Shown piece after piece: positions 46,686 through 55,516 of a stretch of DNA of 64,000 nt. The stretch comes from Aneurinibacillus sp. REN35 (GTDB lineage Bacteria; Bacillota; Bacilli; Aneurinibacillales; Aneurinibacillaceae): positions 62,001 through 126,000 of the forward strand of contig NZ_JBFTXJ020000012.1 of assembly GCF_041379945.2 (NCBI RefSeq). Direction: 5' to 3'. A program made the translations under genes and the position numbers. Numbering within the stretch: the first letter of the stretch is position 1; every line of letters starts with the position of its first letter. The notes below the pieces were generated by a model. That model did not search any database, was not told where the DNA came from, and worked only from the letters and a program-made list of their open reading frames with translations.

Positions 46686-48233
46686 TTATTGATTACTCTC
46701 TTGCAGATCCTCTCTTATTATCGAGACACTAATACCGAATAAAATCCAAAAGATAATAGCTGTACCAATAATAGAGTCATTAAAAAGTGCTTGAACGAGA
46801 TACGCACACCATGCCAATAACAAACTTAAAACTAGAGAATATCTCCCTTTATTACCTATACTTTTAAACCATTTGATGTGTTCCCATAGATGGCGGACAA
46901 TAAGCATAAGAAATGCTGCTAAGGAAATAACCCCAGCACCATAGGCAATTCCAAGATACATATTATGTGGTTTATCTACAACTACATTAGAATCATTCAA
47001 ATTTGCCGCTTTCTCAGGATCATCCTGAGGAAAATAATAAGCCAGTGTATCAAGCCCGTAACCAAGTATTGGCTTTTGCTTAATGAGTTCAATCGTTTTT
47101 ATCCATTCATATACTCGCCCAGTTCCCGCTCCGGTACCTATTGTAGGTAAATCAAATTCATTAAATTCCTTAACCGACTCTTCAGCAAAAGCTGCCGGAA
47201 TCGTGAACACTTTTTTTATAGCTGGATAAGGAACCGGCTCTTCAACAGCCGATTGTTTTAAAAAAAAGCCTATACTTTCGTCATATATACGTGGATTGTG
47301 TCCATTAAGAATTGTTAAAATCCCTGTAAAGATCATAACAGCACCGATTAACGTTCCTATTGCTTGCTTGCGATTATTAGCAAAAGCACAAGCAGCAAAA
47401 ATAATAGGAAGAACAACTACAAATGTAAGAAATCCACTTGTTGATAAGGCAGTTAACAACATAGCAAAAGAAATACTAGCAAAAAACAGATTCACGACCT
47501 TCGATTTTTTACCTTTATCTAGAGCGGCTTTCGTCAAAAACAAGGCTACAAGTACACTCGAAATCCCACTTACATAGTTCGGATTATTAAGAGTACTACT
47601 AATATAAGACCCTGCAGTAATAGAACTCTCTGCAATGCTGGATGGGAATACAATCATCTTAACAAAGGAGTTTTTAACCAACTCATATCCATAAAAGTGA
47701 AGAAGTCCAAAGATAGCATTTAACAGCGTTAGTGGATATAGGGCGTAGAAAATCCATTCCACTTTCTCTTTTGCGAATCGTGTGTTAGCGGCTATAAAGA
47801 ACAAAGCAATATAGCCTATATAGGTTAATGCACCGTCATGCCTATTATATTGCCCGAACAGAGCTATTGTTTTGTATTGGGCAAAGAGAGTAGAGCCTAA
47901 GATAATCAGTAAGAAAATAAAGATGGGTTTATTTATATAACTATCTTGTAATTCATAGCCTTTCCCTAACATTTTATATAATAAAAAAAACAGTAAAATA
48001 AAAATAAAGATAAACATGGAAACAAACTTATAGTATGTAAATATATCCGTTTTTAAACCACTGTCCAACGAGGTTCCTGTGATCACTGGGCTAGAGAATT
48101 CAATAAATGCAACTCTTACTAATAATGGAATAAAAGCAATAACCATCAGTAACAGAGCCGCCATTTTACTATCTATGCTTTTTTGTGCTTCAAGCAATAA
48201 AATCTCATCAATGCTCTTCTTTCTTTCGCTCAT
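46686..48233 (-). CDS. O-antigen ligase/polymerase-like membrane protein
   Basis: A 515-residue multi-pass membrane protein, about 11 helices. The start is the ATG at 48233 (MSERKKSIDE), after GGAGG. A long loop between late helices holds PILGYGLDTLAYYFPQ and DKPHNMYLGIAYGAG, the G-x-G and H-N-x-x-L motif of the Wzy_C/WaaL family, with the histidine needed for activity. It either polymerises lipid-linked repeat units or transfers a glycan to protein or wall. It follows a TPR gene by 8 bases, a pair often seen in S-layer glycosylation or exopolysaccharide loci. Confidence 0.88.
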   Translation of the reverse strand: MSERKKSIDEILLLEAQKSIDSKMAALLLMVIAFIPLLVRVAFIEFSSPVITGTSLDSGLKTDIFTYYKFVSMFIFIFILLFFLLYKMLGKGYELQDSYINKPIFIFLLIILGSTLFAQYKTIALFGQYNRHDGALTYIGYIALFFIAANTRFAKEKVEWIFYALYPLTLLNAIFGLLHFYGYELVKNSFVKMIVFPSSIAESSITAGSYISSTLNNPNYVSGISSVLVALFLTKAALDKGKKSKVVNLFFASISFAMLLTALSTSGFLTFVVVLPIIFAACAFANNRKQAIGTLIGAVMIFTGILTILNGHNPRIYDESIGFFLKQSAVEEPVPYPAIKKVFTIPAAFAEESVKEFNEFDLPTIGTGAGTGRVYEWIKTIELIKQKPILGYGLDTLAYYFPQDDPEKAANLNDSNVVVDKPHNMYLGIAYGAGVISLAAFLMLIVRHLWEHIKWFKSIGNKGRYSLVLSLLLAWCAYLVQALFNDSIIGTAIIFWILFGISVSIIREDLQESNQ

Positions 48234-48258
48234 TTTACATTCAGCCTCCAAACTAACA

Positions 48259-48759
48259 CTACTTTAATTTCTTTTGAGTATCGAGCAATATTGCCTCTAT
48301 CACTGGGGAAGAAGGAGAACCTGCTTGTATACTAATTTTTTGACTTTCTATCAGATATCTTTCTGCTTTCTTATAATCACCTGACCTATAAAGACTTTCA
48401 CCATACTGAGCCAGAAATTGAGGATTTCTCAAAAGAAATGGTCGAATTTCCCTTGCCTTTAAAAAGTACTGATTGGCTTCCTTATATTTCCCTTGACCTG
48501 ATAATGATAAAGCATATCGCCAAAGCAATATATAACTGTTTGAATGTTTTGTAATCAGTTGATTGTATACTGATTCGGATTTGGAGAAATTACCTTGTTT
48601 TAACTCATTGTTTGCTTGGTTAAATAGTTGACTATCCTGAGCAAATCTCTTATCTTGCTTCTCCCCTAATATAATCGATGTTATAACTCCAGCAAATAAT
48701 GTGGAAAGAAGCACGTAAAAAACAATATTACGCATTTTCCCTGCTGTTTTTTCTTTCAT
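48259..48759 (-). CDS. Membrane-anchored TPR protein
   Basis: A 166-residue protein: the ATG at 48759 follows GGAGGATTAAAA. One N-terminal membrane helix (NIVFYVLLSTLFAGVITSIIL) and an outward domain of three TPR-like repeats (LFNQANNELKQGNFSKSESVYNQLITKHSNSYILLWRYALSLSGQGKYKEANQYF...). It is encoded directly before the O-antigen-ligase-like protein and is likely its partner. Such TPR partners may set glycan length or bind the acceptor. Confidence 0.8.
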   Translation of the reverse strand: MKEKTAGKMRNIVFYVLLSTLFAGVITSIILGEKQDKRFAQDSQLFNQANNELKQGNFSKSESVYNQLITKHSNSYILLWRYALSLSGQGKYKEANQYFLKAREIRPFLLRNPQFLAQYGESLYRSGDYKKAERYLIESQKISIQAGSPSSPVIEAILLDTQKKLK

Positions 48760-48825
48760 TTTTAATCCTCCTGCCAATTACTTTTCAGACAACTGTCTAT
48801 TCGACATATCTCTTTTTTCTCCTGC

Positions 48826-48870
48826 ACAAAAAAGTAAAATACCAGGAGTTATTCCTGATATTTTACTTTT
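48826..48870 (-). terminator. Hairpin at end of sugar transferase gene
   Basis: AAAAGTAAAATACCAGG and CCTGATATTTTACTTTT pair with one mismatch; the minus strand continues TTTTTTG. It covers the stop codon of the sugar transferase and may partly separate the TPR/ligase pair from the rest of the cluster. Confidence 0.65.
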
Positions 48871-50290
48871 TCCAATACTTTTGATCTGCCTGACTTGAGG
48901 CAACTTCTGAATATCCAAATTGCTTTAAGATTACTTCTTGTTCATCTTGGTACTCTTTACTTATCCCACGTGCTTGTTCACTTTGAAATAATACCCGAAT
49001 AGTCTGTAGTAAAATCTTGATGTCTAAGGCAAAAGAATAATTCCGAACATACATTAGATCAAATCGTAACTTATCCTCTGTATTTGTACTATATTTAGCC
49101 ATTATTTGAGCTAAGCCTGTAACTCCTGGTTTTACAGACATACGATACGAATAATCCCGAATCGACCGTTCAAATTGCTCAATAAAAAATTGACGTTCGG
49201 GTCGCGGACCTACCAAGCTCATATCACCTTTTAACACATTAAATAGCTGTGGAAGTTCATCTAGACGTGTGGCCCTGATGAATCTCCCAAAAGAAGTAAT
49301 CCGCGGATCTTTATCTGTTGCAAAAATAGGACCTGTAAGCTTTTCGGCCCCCTCTACCATGCTTCGAAATTTATAGATCATGTACCTGTGACCATTTTTA
49401 CCCATTCTCTCCTGCTTAAAAATAGCCTTCCCTTTTGAATTTAACGGGACAACAATATACAAACAAAGCATAATTGGACTGAGAATACAAAGTAAAAGGC
49501 CTGAAACCACAACATCAAAAGTACGTTTCATAAAGAGCTGCGCTGGAGTAAGACCTGGAGGTTGAATAGATAGTACAAGCATATCATCAATTTGTTGGGG
49601 TTCTGCATCTAAAATAAACAGCTCGAAAAGTTCTGGAACAATCAACACTTCTTTGCGGCAGCGAGCGCAATGGCTTAAAATTTCAGCTTTTTCATCCTTG
49701 ACTAGTGAAGGACTTAAGAGAACAACATCAACCTCTTCAATCATACTGGTATGCGCTCTCCACTGTTTCACAGAAAGAAACCTGTGAACAACAAACCACC
49801 CTGCAGCATGACTAAGAAATTTATGGGCAAAAACGACGCCTCTTTCTAAGTCACTATCTATGATTAGTACCTTTCGTAAACCATAACGTCGCTTGGCAAG
49901 CCACCAAATCGACATACGAGTCATAATCAGAAATATAACTTGAAGGAGCATGGAGAGAACAATAACACTTCTCGGGAAGGAAAACCCTCGATACCAAAAA
50001 GTAAGAGCCATAGTGGAGAGACCAAGCGTTGCAACAGCTAGAACAATTAGATAGATAAGATTGTATAAGCTCTTTCTTCTCCAGTTAGAGTAAAGATCAA
50101 ACATATAAAAAATTATAAGTGTTACAATTGAAAGCCATGGTAAAACACTCGTATATGAATTCCAGTTATAATCCGGAACTTGTGTTCCAAATTTAATCCG
50201 AAAAGCCAATATAAAGGCTGCATTGACTAGAAATAAGTCTAGGAGGGCAAAAAAACTTTTATAAACTTTTACTCTTGAATTTCTGGTCAT
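48863..50290 (-). CDS. Undecaprenyl-phosphate sugar-1-phosphate transferase
   Basis: A 475-residue polyprenyl glycosylphosphotransferase of the WbaP/WsaP type. Four N-terminal membrane helices, a central Rossmann-like part (KVLIIDSDLERG), then a fifth helix and the catalytic domain: RTFDVVVSGLLLCILSPIML, KQERMGKNGHRYMIYKFRSM, TRLDELPQLFNVLKGDMSLVGPRPE and VKPGVTGLAQI. It starts the repeat unit by moving a sugar phosphate from UDP-sugar to undecaprenyl phosphate. In the Wzy-type cluster here it is the only initiating enzyme seen. Confidence 0.93.
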   Translation of the reverse strand: MTRNSRVKVYKSFFALLDLFLVNAAFILAFRIKFGTQVPDYNWNSYTSVLPWLSIVTLIIFYMFDLYSNWRRKSLYNLIYLIVLAVATLGLSTMALTFWYRGFSFPRSVIVLSMLLQVIFLIMTRMSIWWLAKRRYGLRKVLIIDSDLERGVVFAHKFLSHAAGWFVVHRFLSVKQWRAHTSMIEEVDVVLLSPSLVKDEKAEILSHCARCRKEVLIVPELFELFILDAEPQQIDDMLVLSIQPPGLTPAQLFMKRTFDVVVSGLLLCILSPIMLCLYIVVPLNSKGKAIFKQERMGKNGHRYMIYKFRSMVEGAEKLTGPIFATDKDPRITSFGRFIRATRLDELPQLFNVLKGDMSLVGPRPERQFFIEQFERSIRDYSYRMSVKPGVTGLAQIMAKYSTNTEDKLRFDLMYVRNYSFALDIKILLQTIRVLFQSEQARGISKEYQDEQEVILKQFGYSEVASSQADQKYWKK

Positions 50291-50361
50291 AAATCTTCAC
50301 TTCTATCCTCTCTATCAACAATTCCTGAAGCTAACGACGAGAATAGTACATGAGGAGACAA

Positions 50362-51102
50362 TTATGAATTCAAAAGCTGCTCAGTATCTACTTTTCGAAG
50401 TTTCTTTGCCGGTGTTCCTACAACAATCCATTCCGATTCAACTTTTCTTGTGACTACGCTTCCGGCTCCGATTACTCCTTCTTTTTCCACGGTAATTCCA
50501 GGTAAAAGCGTTGCATTAGCTCCTACCCTTCCCCCATTTTCAATTGTACAGCCCTCAAATTCACTAAATCGTCTTTCTGTTCTTCCCATATAATTATCAT
50601 TACTAGTTACAACCCCTGGGGCAATAAATACGTCATTACCAATTGTAGAGAAGGCCGTTATATAAGCATTCGTTTCAATCTTACAGCGTTCCCCAATTGT
50701 ACACCCATTTTCCACAGCTACACCACGACCAATAATTGTTTGGGTACCAACTGTTACCTTCTCCCTAACCGTAGCCAAATCAGCAACGAAAACTTCACTT
50801 TCTATATATGCTCCTCTATAAATCACAGTATTTGTTCCAATAGTACACCCCTCACCTACTATAGTAGGTTCAAGTTCCTTTTGTTGTTTTAAGGCAGATC
50901 TCTTAGCTCGCATCGGGAGCTTTCCAATTACAACATTGTCGTGAATTTGGCAGTTGGCACTGATAACACTTCCCTCATATATGATTACATTATGTCCAAT
51001 TCTGACGTTTGAACCTATCACCACACCCTTTTCTATTATGCAGTTGTAACCAAGAACCACACTTTCTTCTATTTGTGTATTTTCATTAATATGATTGTTC
51101 AT
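50362..51102 (-). CDS. Left-handed beta-helix acetyltransferase
   Basis: A 246-residue hexapeptide-repeat enzyme: long series of [LIV]-G-x-x-x-x patterns such as VVIGSNVRIGHNVIIYEGSVI and IGERCKIETNAYITAFSTIG, ending IGAGSVVTRKVESEWIVVGTPAKKLRKV, the WbbJ/WecD-like tail. Members O- or N-acetylate sugar nucleotides or serve as isomerases with a different fold. The acceptor is not known, probably a UDP-amino sugar or a repeat-unit sugar. It overlaps the upstream glycosyltransferase by 17 bases. Confidence 0.85.
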   Translation of the reverse strand: MNNHINENTQIEESVVLGYNCIIEKGVVIGSNVRIGHNVIIYEGSVISANCQIHDNVVIGKLPMRAKRSALKQQKELEPTIVGEGCTIGTNTVIYRGAYIESEVFVADLATVREKVTVGTQTIIGRGVAVENGCTIGERCKIETNAYITAFSTIGNDVFIAPGVVTSNDNYMGRTERRFSEFEGCTIENGGRVGANATLLPGITVEKEGVIGAGSVVTRKVESEWIVVGTPAKKLRKVDTEQLLNS

Positions 51103-52354
51103 TTTTCTCTCCCTTTACACGACTAATTAAATTAGCTAACTGGATCGCCTGTTTTTCTCTACTATAGTATTCCTCAACTATCTGTCTCCCCCGACCATCC
51201 ATATTAATTTTTCTTTCTATTATCGCTGAGGCTATACACCTACATAAATCAGGTAGGTAATTTTCTCCTTTTTCTTTTATATTACCATATACACCGAGCT
51301 TATGTTTCTCCAGCAATGATTTTATTTCTCCTTTTACTGTAGTTACGATATACTTATTTTGAATTAAGTAGTCAAAAAGCTTGTTAGGAAGGGCATCGGT
51401 AAAAAGAGGAATATCCTTAAGGCAAATAATAAATGCATCTGCACTAGACAAATACATATTGATTTGAGACTTAGGAACAGCTGATTTAAACAAAACATTG
51501 GAAAGATTCAATTCATTTACAAGTTCTATTAAAGAAGATTTATCTACACCCTCACCAACCAAAACAAATTTTATATTCTTTTCCTTTCGAAGTTGCTGAG
51601 CTGTGTAAATAATTTGTTTTAAATCATTTGCAGGACCATGAGCACCAGCATACATAAATATAATATCTTTATCGCTTGCACCCAGCTCTATTCTTACTTT
51701 TTTTCTCTCTTCCTTATCACTTGAAAAAGAGGTATCATGCAAGTCAATTCCGTTAGGTAAAAAGAAAAGCTTTTCCTCACAGACCCCTTTTGCTTTTAAT
51801 CGTGGTGTCATCCCCTCCGTAAGAGTAATAATTTTTTCTGCGTTACAGTATAAAGTTCGTTCCATCCATAACAAGATTTTCACCATGATATTATTACGAC
51901 CTTTTCCACTAATCTCTATAAGGGAATCGGGCCATAAATCTCTGACTTCTAAAAAAAAACTTGCTTTTCTGTACTTAGCCAATAGCATTGACGAAAACGC
52001 AATAAAAAGTGTAGGTGACGATCCGATAATTACGGAGGGCTTGTCTCTTTTGCATATTCCCACAATAAGTAAGGTTAAAGCAAATACCAACATATTCAGC
52101 ATACGAGAGATACCATTATCCTTATATGGAAGTGCACCTACCCAGTTTATTACAAAAGTCGGCTTCACTTGCTCCTTTTTGACAAGCGTCCATGGGGAAA
52201 AGCGATATTTCTTATTATGGTGTATAAAATTGCTACCCCAAAGTTCCACTGTAAAACGCTCAGATAAATACTTTGCCAGCTCATAATGCCTAGAGCTGGC
52301 TGGATATTCAGGTGTCGTGCTGTATTGATTAATGATCCATACTTTCTCTTTCAT
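51086..52354 (-). CDS. GT4 glycosyltransferase (WbuB-like)
   Basis: A 422-residue GT-B enzyme. N-terminal WIINQYSTTPEYPASSRHYELAKYLSER and FLEVRDLWPDSL are close to the WbuB type, which transfers L-FucNAc. The C-terminal half has DIIFMYAGAHGPANDLK, a nucleotide-binding LPNGID and DALPNKLFDYLIQNK instead of the E-x-x-x-x-x-x-E motif's first acid. It overlaps both neighbours by 17 and 26 bases. Confidence 0.85.
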   Translation of the reverse strand: MKEKVWIINQYSTTPEYPASSRHYELAKYLSERFTVELWGSNFIHHNKKYRFSPWTLVKKEQVKPTFVINWVGALPYKDNGISRMLNMLVFALTLLIVGICKRDKPSVIIGSSPTLFIAFSSMLLAKYRKASFFLEVRDLWPDSLIEISGKGRNNIMVKILLWMERTLYCNAEKIITLTEGMTPRLKAKGVCEEKLFFLPNGIDLHDTSFSSDKEERKKVRIELGASDKDIIFMYAGAHGPANDLKQIIYTAQQLRKEKNIKFVLVGEGVDKSSLIELVNELNLSNVLFKSAVPKSQINMYLSSADAFIICLKDIPLFTDALPNKLFDYLIQNKYIVTTVKGEIKSLLEKHKLGVYGNIKEKGENYLPDLCRCIASAIIERKINMDGRGRQIVEEYYSREKQAIQLANLISRVKGEKNEQSY

Positions 52355-53525
52355 TATTTTCCCCTAGTAAATCTTCATATAATTGTAATATTTTAACACT
52401 TTCTTTTTCCCAATTTCCTTCAGTCATCGCCCACTCTATTGCTCTTGCCCTTCTTTCCTTTAAAGCCTTTTGGTCTTGCGTTAAGCTAATAATAGCTCTC
52501 GCAATGCTCTTAGGGTCATACGGATCAAATAATGTTCCAAATCCTACTTTCTCATTTAACTTTCGAATTTCCGGTACATCACTTGCTGTTACAGCCAGCC
52601 CAGCCATCATATATTCCGATAGTTTATTAGGCAAACTATAGTAATTGTTTAAACATGTAGGCTTATAAGGAATAATACCGATATCGCACTCGCTTGCCTC
52701 TTGTACTAATTCCTTCATAGAAACAGGTGGGCAAAATTCAATTTTTCCTTCCTCTATATATGGCTTAGCTAATTCTTGTAAATATTCTTCAAGAGGACCA
52801 AACCCTCTAAAGCGAATAAGTATGTTATCAGATAAATATTTCACTGCCTTTACTACTTCTTCAAGTCCCCTATCTTTTAGATATCCTCCATGATACAGAA
52901 CTATTATTTTCTCTCTGGTTTTTGAATCAATAGATAATGAAGAATTTATAAGCGCTTTGCTTTTCGTAAAGTTATGGACTACAATTGGCTTTCTAGATAA
53001 GGCATATCTTTTTTCTAATTCTTGTGCAATTGATTCATTAACTGTAATTACTCGTTTGGCCCGCTTAATAAAAAATCTTTCAAGTAATTTTATATTCTTT
53101 TTAAATAACCTTGGAAAATCAGCTCGCTGTTCTACCCAAAGTTCATGAGAATCGTAAACAAATAAACCGCCGTTTACTTTGGAGGCTATGTAAGCAACGG
53201 GTAGCATTTCAAGATCATGGGCATGATAAATATCTGCCTTAGTACGTAAAGCTAAGCGCGCAAGCTTATATAAACCTAAAATTTTGTTTAAACTAAGCTT
53301 TATCAAGGTCATAATGTTAAGTTTAGAACTATCAATTTCCCTCTTGATATTAGTAACACGACATACCCTATATCCATTTATCTTCTCATCATCTTGTAAA
53401 GCTACAGAGTCCTTTATACCGAGAACAAAAACATCATAATTAGGCGCTAAGGTTTCCGCCTCTTTTGTTACGCGAGGATCAGAAGAGACTGCATTCAGTA
53501 CGACCATGCAGATTCTTTTCTTCAT
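52329..53525 (-). CDS. GT4 glycosyltransferase
   Basis: A 398-residue GT-B enzyme: VVLNAVSSDPRVTKEAETL at the start, DIYHAHDLEMLPVAYIAS and VYDSHELWVEQ in the acceptor domain, YHGGYLKDRGLEEVV and NKLSEYMMAGLAVTASDVPEIR in the nucleotide domain (E...A-x-x-x-P motif). It overlaps the upstream gene by 4 bases (ATGA-type coupling) and the next one by 26. Sugar unknown. Confidence 0.86.
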   Translation of the reverse strand: MKKRICMVVLNAVSSDPRVTKEAETLAPNYDVFVLGIKDSVALQDDEKINGYRVCRVTNIKREIDSSKLNIMTLIKLSLNKILGLYKLARLALRTKADIYHAHDLEMLPVAYIASKVNGGLFVYDSHELWVEQRADFPRLFKKNIKLLERFFIKRAKRVITVNESIAQELEKRYALSRKPIVVHNFTKSKALINSSLSIDSKTREKIIVLYHGGYLKDRGLEEVVKAVKYLSDNILIRFRGFGPLEEYLQELAKPYIEEGKIEFCPPVSMKELVQEASECDIGIIPYKPTCLNNYYSLPNKLSEYMMAGLAVTASDVPEIRKLNEKVGFGTLFDPYDPKSIARAIISLTQDQKALKERRARAIEWAMTEGNWEKESVKILQLYEDLLGENNERESMDH

Positions 53526-55480
53526 AATATTCCTGCCTTTTCACGAACCTTTCCTTCGCTATCCACGTAATCAGGATTCTCATCAATAAAAATTTTAAAC
53601 CAAAGTTCGACATTCAATACACTCCAAAGCGCCCAACTTTGTTTTGCCGGAGAGTTCAACAAAGACCGAATTGCCTCGGGGTTGAAAACTCCTCGTTTTT
53701 TTGCGTGCTGATCAAGTAATATTTGTTCGATGAAACTCTTATCTTTCTCAAACCATACATTAATAGGAGTAGGAAATCCCTTTTTATCCTTACGGTTTAG
53801 TATTTCAGAAGGTACTAGTCCTTCCATCGCCTTTTTGAAAATATATTTTGGTTCCAGTCCCTTTACTTTAAGATGAGGCGGAATTGTAGCTGCCAGTTCC
53901 ACTATCCGGTAATCAAGCATAGGTACCCGAGACTCAAGTGATACAGCCATACTTGTTCTATCCTCAACCTGCAGTAGTCCTGGCAGGTAGGCTTTTATAT
54001 CGTGATACAACATTTTGTCAAAGACATTATCCGCCGCGTCCTTCCGAACATATTGAAAAAAAGATTCGCTCGGGTCATAGCCATACAATTCTTCATTTAT
54101 TTCAGAACTTAAGATCGATGAAGCCTCTAATAAGGATGAACTATATTTCTTCCAAATTTCTTCAAAACCGGTAGTTTGACTTTTATCTTCAAATAAGCTC
54201 TTTCCTATTTTTTCAAGTGTAGTTTTTATGCCGTGCTGATTTATATATCCTTTTATAAACGTAAACCTTCTAGCGAGCTTGTCTAATAAGGATTGCGAAA
54301 TGACTGCTTCATTTTCTTCATTTAGAGAAGAACCTACTTTTTCATATGTAAAAAAATAACGTGGATATCCCCCGAATATTTCATCTCCACCTTGTCCCCC
54401 TAACGCTACTTTTACGTTCGAAGCAGCCAACTGGCAGACAGAATATTGTGGTATGATTCCTGGCCCTACGCACGGTTCATCCATATGCCATACAAGCTTA
54501 TGTAAAGTTTCCTTAAAAAAGCTTTCCGATGGAACGGTTTCTAAGTACTTCGTATTAGCATGGCGAGAGACAAGCTTTGCATATTTTGTTTCATCATAAA
54601 ACTCATCCTCAGCAAATTTACCAGAGAATGTTTTAATCGGTTTGGTTACATATTTAGAAGATAAACACGTAACAGCGCTTGAGTCCACACCACCGCTCAA
54701 ATGACAACCAAGAGGAACATCACTACGCAAATGAACGCGTACTGCATCTTTAACCATAGAGCGAAGCTCTTCGATAAACTCTGTTTCTGATTTCTCTGCA
54801 TATTCAAAAGAAATATCCCAATATTGATAAATTTGAAGTTTTTTTGTCTCTCCTATAATTGCATAATGACCAGGCATTAACTTATAAATATCTTTAAAAA
54901 ATGTTTTCTGATCAGGAATATACATAAAAGACAAATAATCAAGGATAGCTTGATAATTAGGCTCCCGTTTAATTGTTCGATCTGCAATCATCGCTTTAAC
55001 CTCTGAACCAAACACAAATTTCTGCTCATCAGCATAGTAATATAAGGGCTTGATCCCGAGTCTATCTCTAGCAAGAAACAACTCCCTTTTTTCTTTATCC
55101 CATACCGCAAAAGCGAACATTCCATTCAGTAACGAGAGACAGGTCGGTCCTTTTGTTACAAATAAATATAGTAGAACCTCTGTATCTGATTCTGTTTTAA
55201 ATTTAACACCTTGGCTTGTTAGTTGTTCACGAAGTTCTACATAATTATAAATTTCTCCATTAAAAACAATCGTATAGCGGCCATCAGCAGTTGTCATTGG
55301 TTGATGGCCTGCTTCTAAATCAATAATGCTTAAACGTCGAAAACCTAGCCCCATATTTCTATCTATATAGAGTCCCTCGTCATCTGGACCACGATGATAG
55401 AGCATATCACGCATTTTGACTATCTGTCTTTCACACACTGGCACCTTATTCATATTCAAAGCACCAACAAAACCGCACAT
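53522..55480 (-). CDS. asnB: Asparagine synthase-family amidotransferase
   Basis: A 652-residue class II glutamine amidotransferase. Cys-2 of MCGFVGALN is the glutaminase nucleophile, with RGPDDEG and NGEIYNY in the same domain. The synthetase half has the PP-loop LSGGVDSSAVTC at about residue 258. In cell-wall and O-antigen clusters such proteins amidate sugar carboxylates (for example uronic acids) rather than aspartate. Context, a polysaccharide cluster, favours that. The true substrate is not visible. Confidence 0.87.
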   Translation of the reverse strand: MCGFVGALNMNKVPVCERQIVKMRDMLYHRGPDDEGLYIDRNMGLGFRRLSIIDLEAGHQPMTTADGRYTIVFNGEIYNYVELREQLTSQGVKFKTESDTEVLLYLFVTKGPTCLSLLNGMFAFAVWDKEKRELFLARDRLGIKPLYYYADEQKFVFGSEVKAMIADRTIKREPNYQAILDYLSFMYIPDQKTFFKDIYKLMPGHYAIIGETKKLQIYQYWDISFEYAEKSETEFIEELRSMVKDAVRVHLRSDVPLGCHLSGGVDSSAVTCLSSKYVTKPIKTFSGKFAEDEFYDETKYAKLVSRHANTKYLETVPSESFFKETLHKLVWHMDEPCVGPGIIPQYSVCQLAASNVKVALGGQGGDEIFGGYPRYFFTYEKVGSSLNEENEAVISQSLLDKLARRFTFIKGYINQHGIKTTLEKIGKSLFEDKSQTTGFEEIWKKYSSSLLEASSILSSEINEELYGYDPSESFFQYVRKDAADNVFDKMLYHDIKAYLPGLLQVEDRTSMAVSLESRVPMLDYRIVELAATIPPHLKVKGLEPKYIFKKAMEGLVPSEILNRKDKKGFPTPINVWFEKDKSFIEQILLDQHAKKRGVFNPEAIRSLLNSPAKQSWALWSVLNVELWFKIFIDENPDYVDSEGKVREKAGIL

Positions 55481-55516
55481 ATGTAAAACTCCTTAGGATA
55501 TATTTTCCTCAGTCAC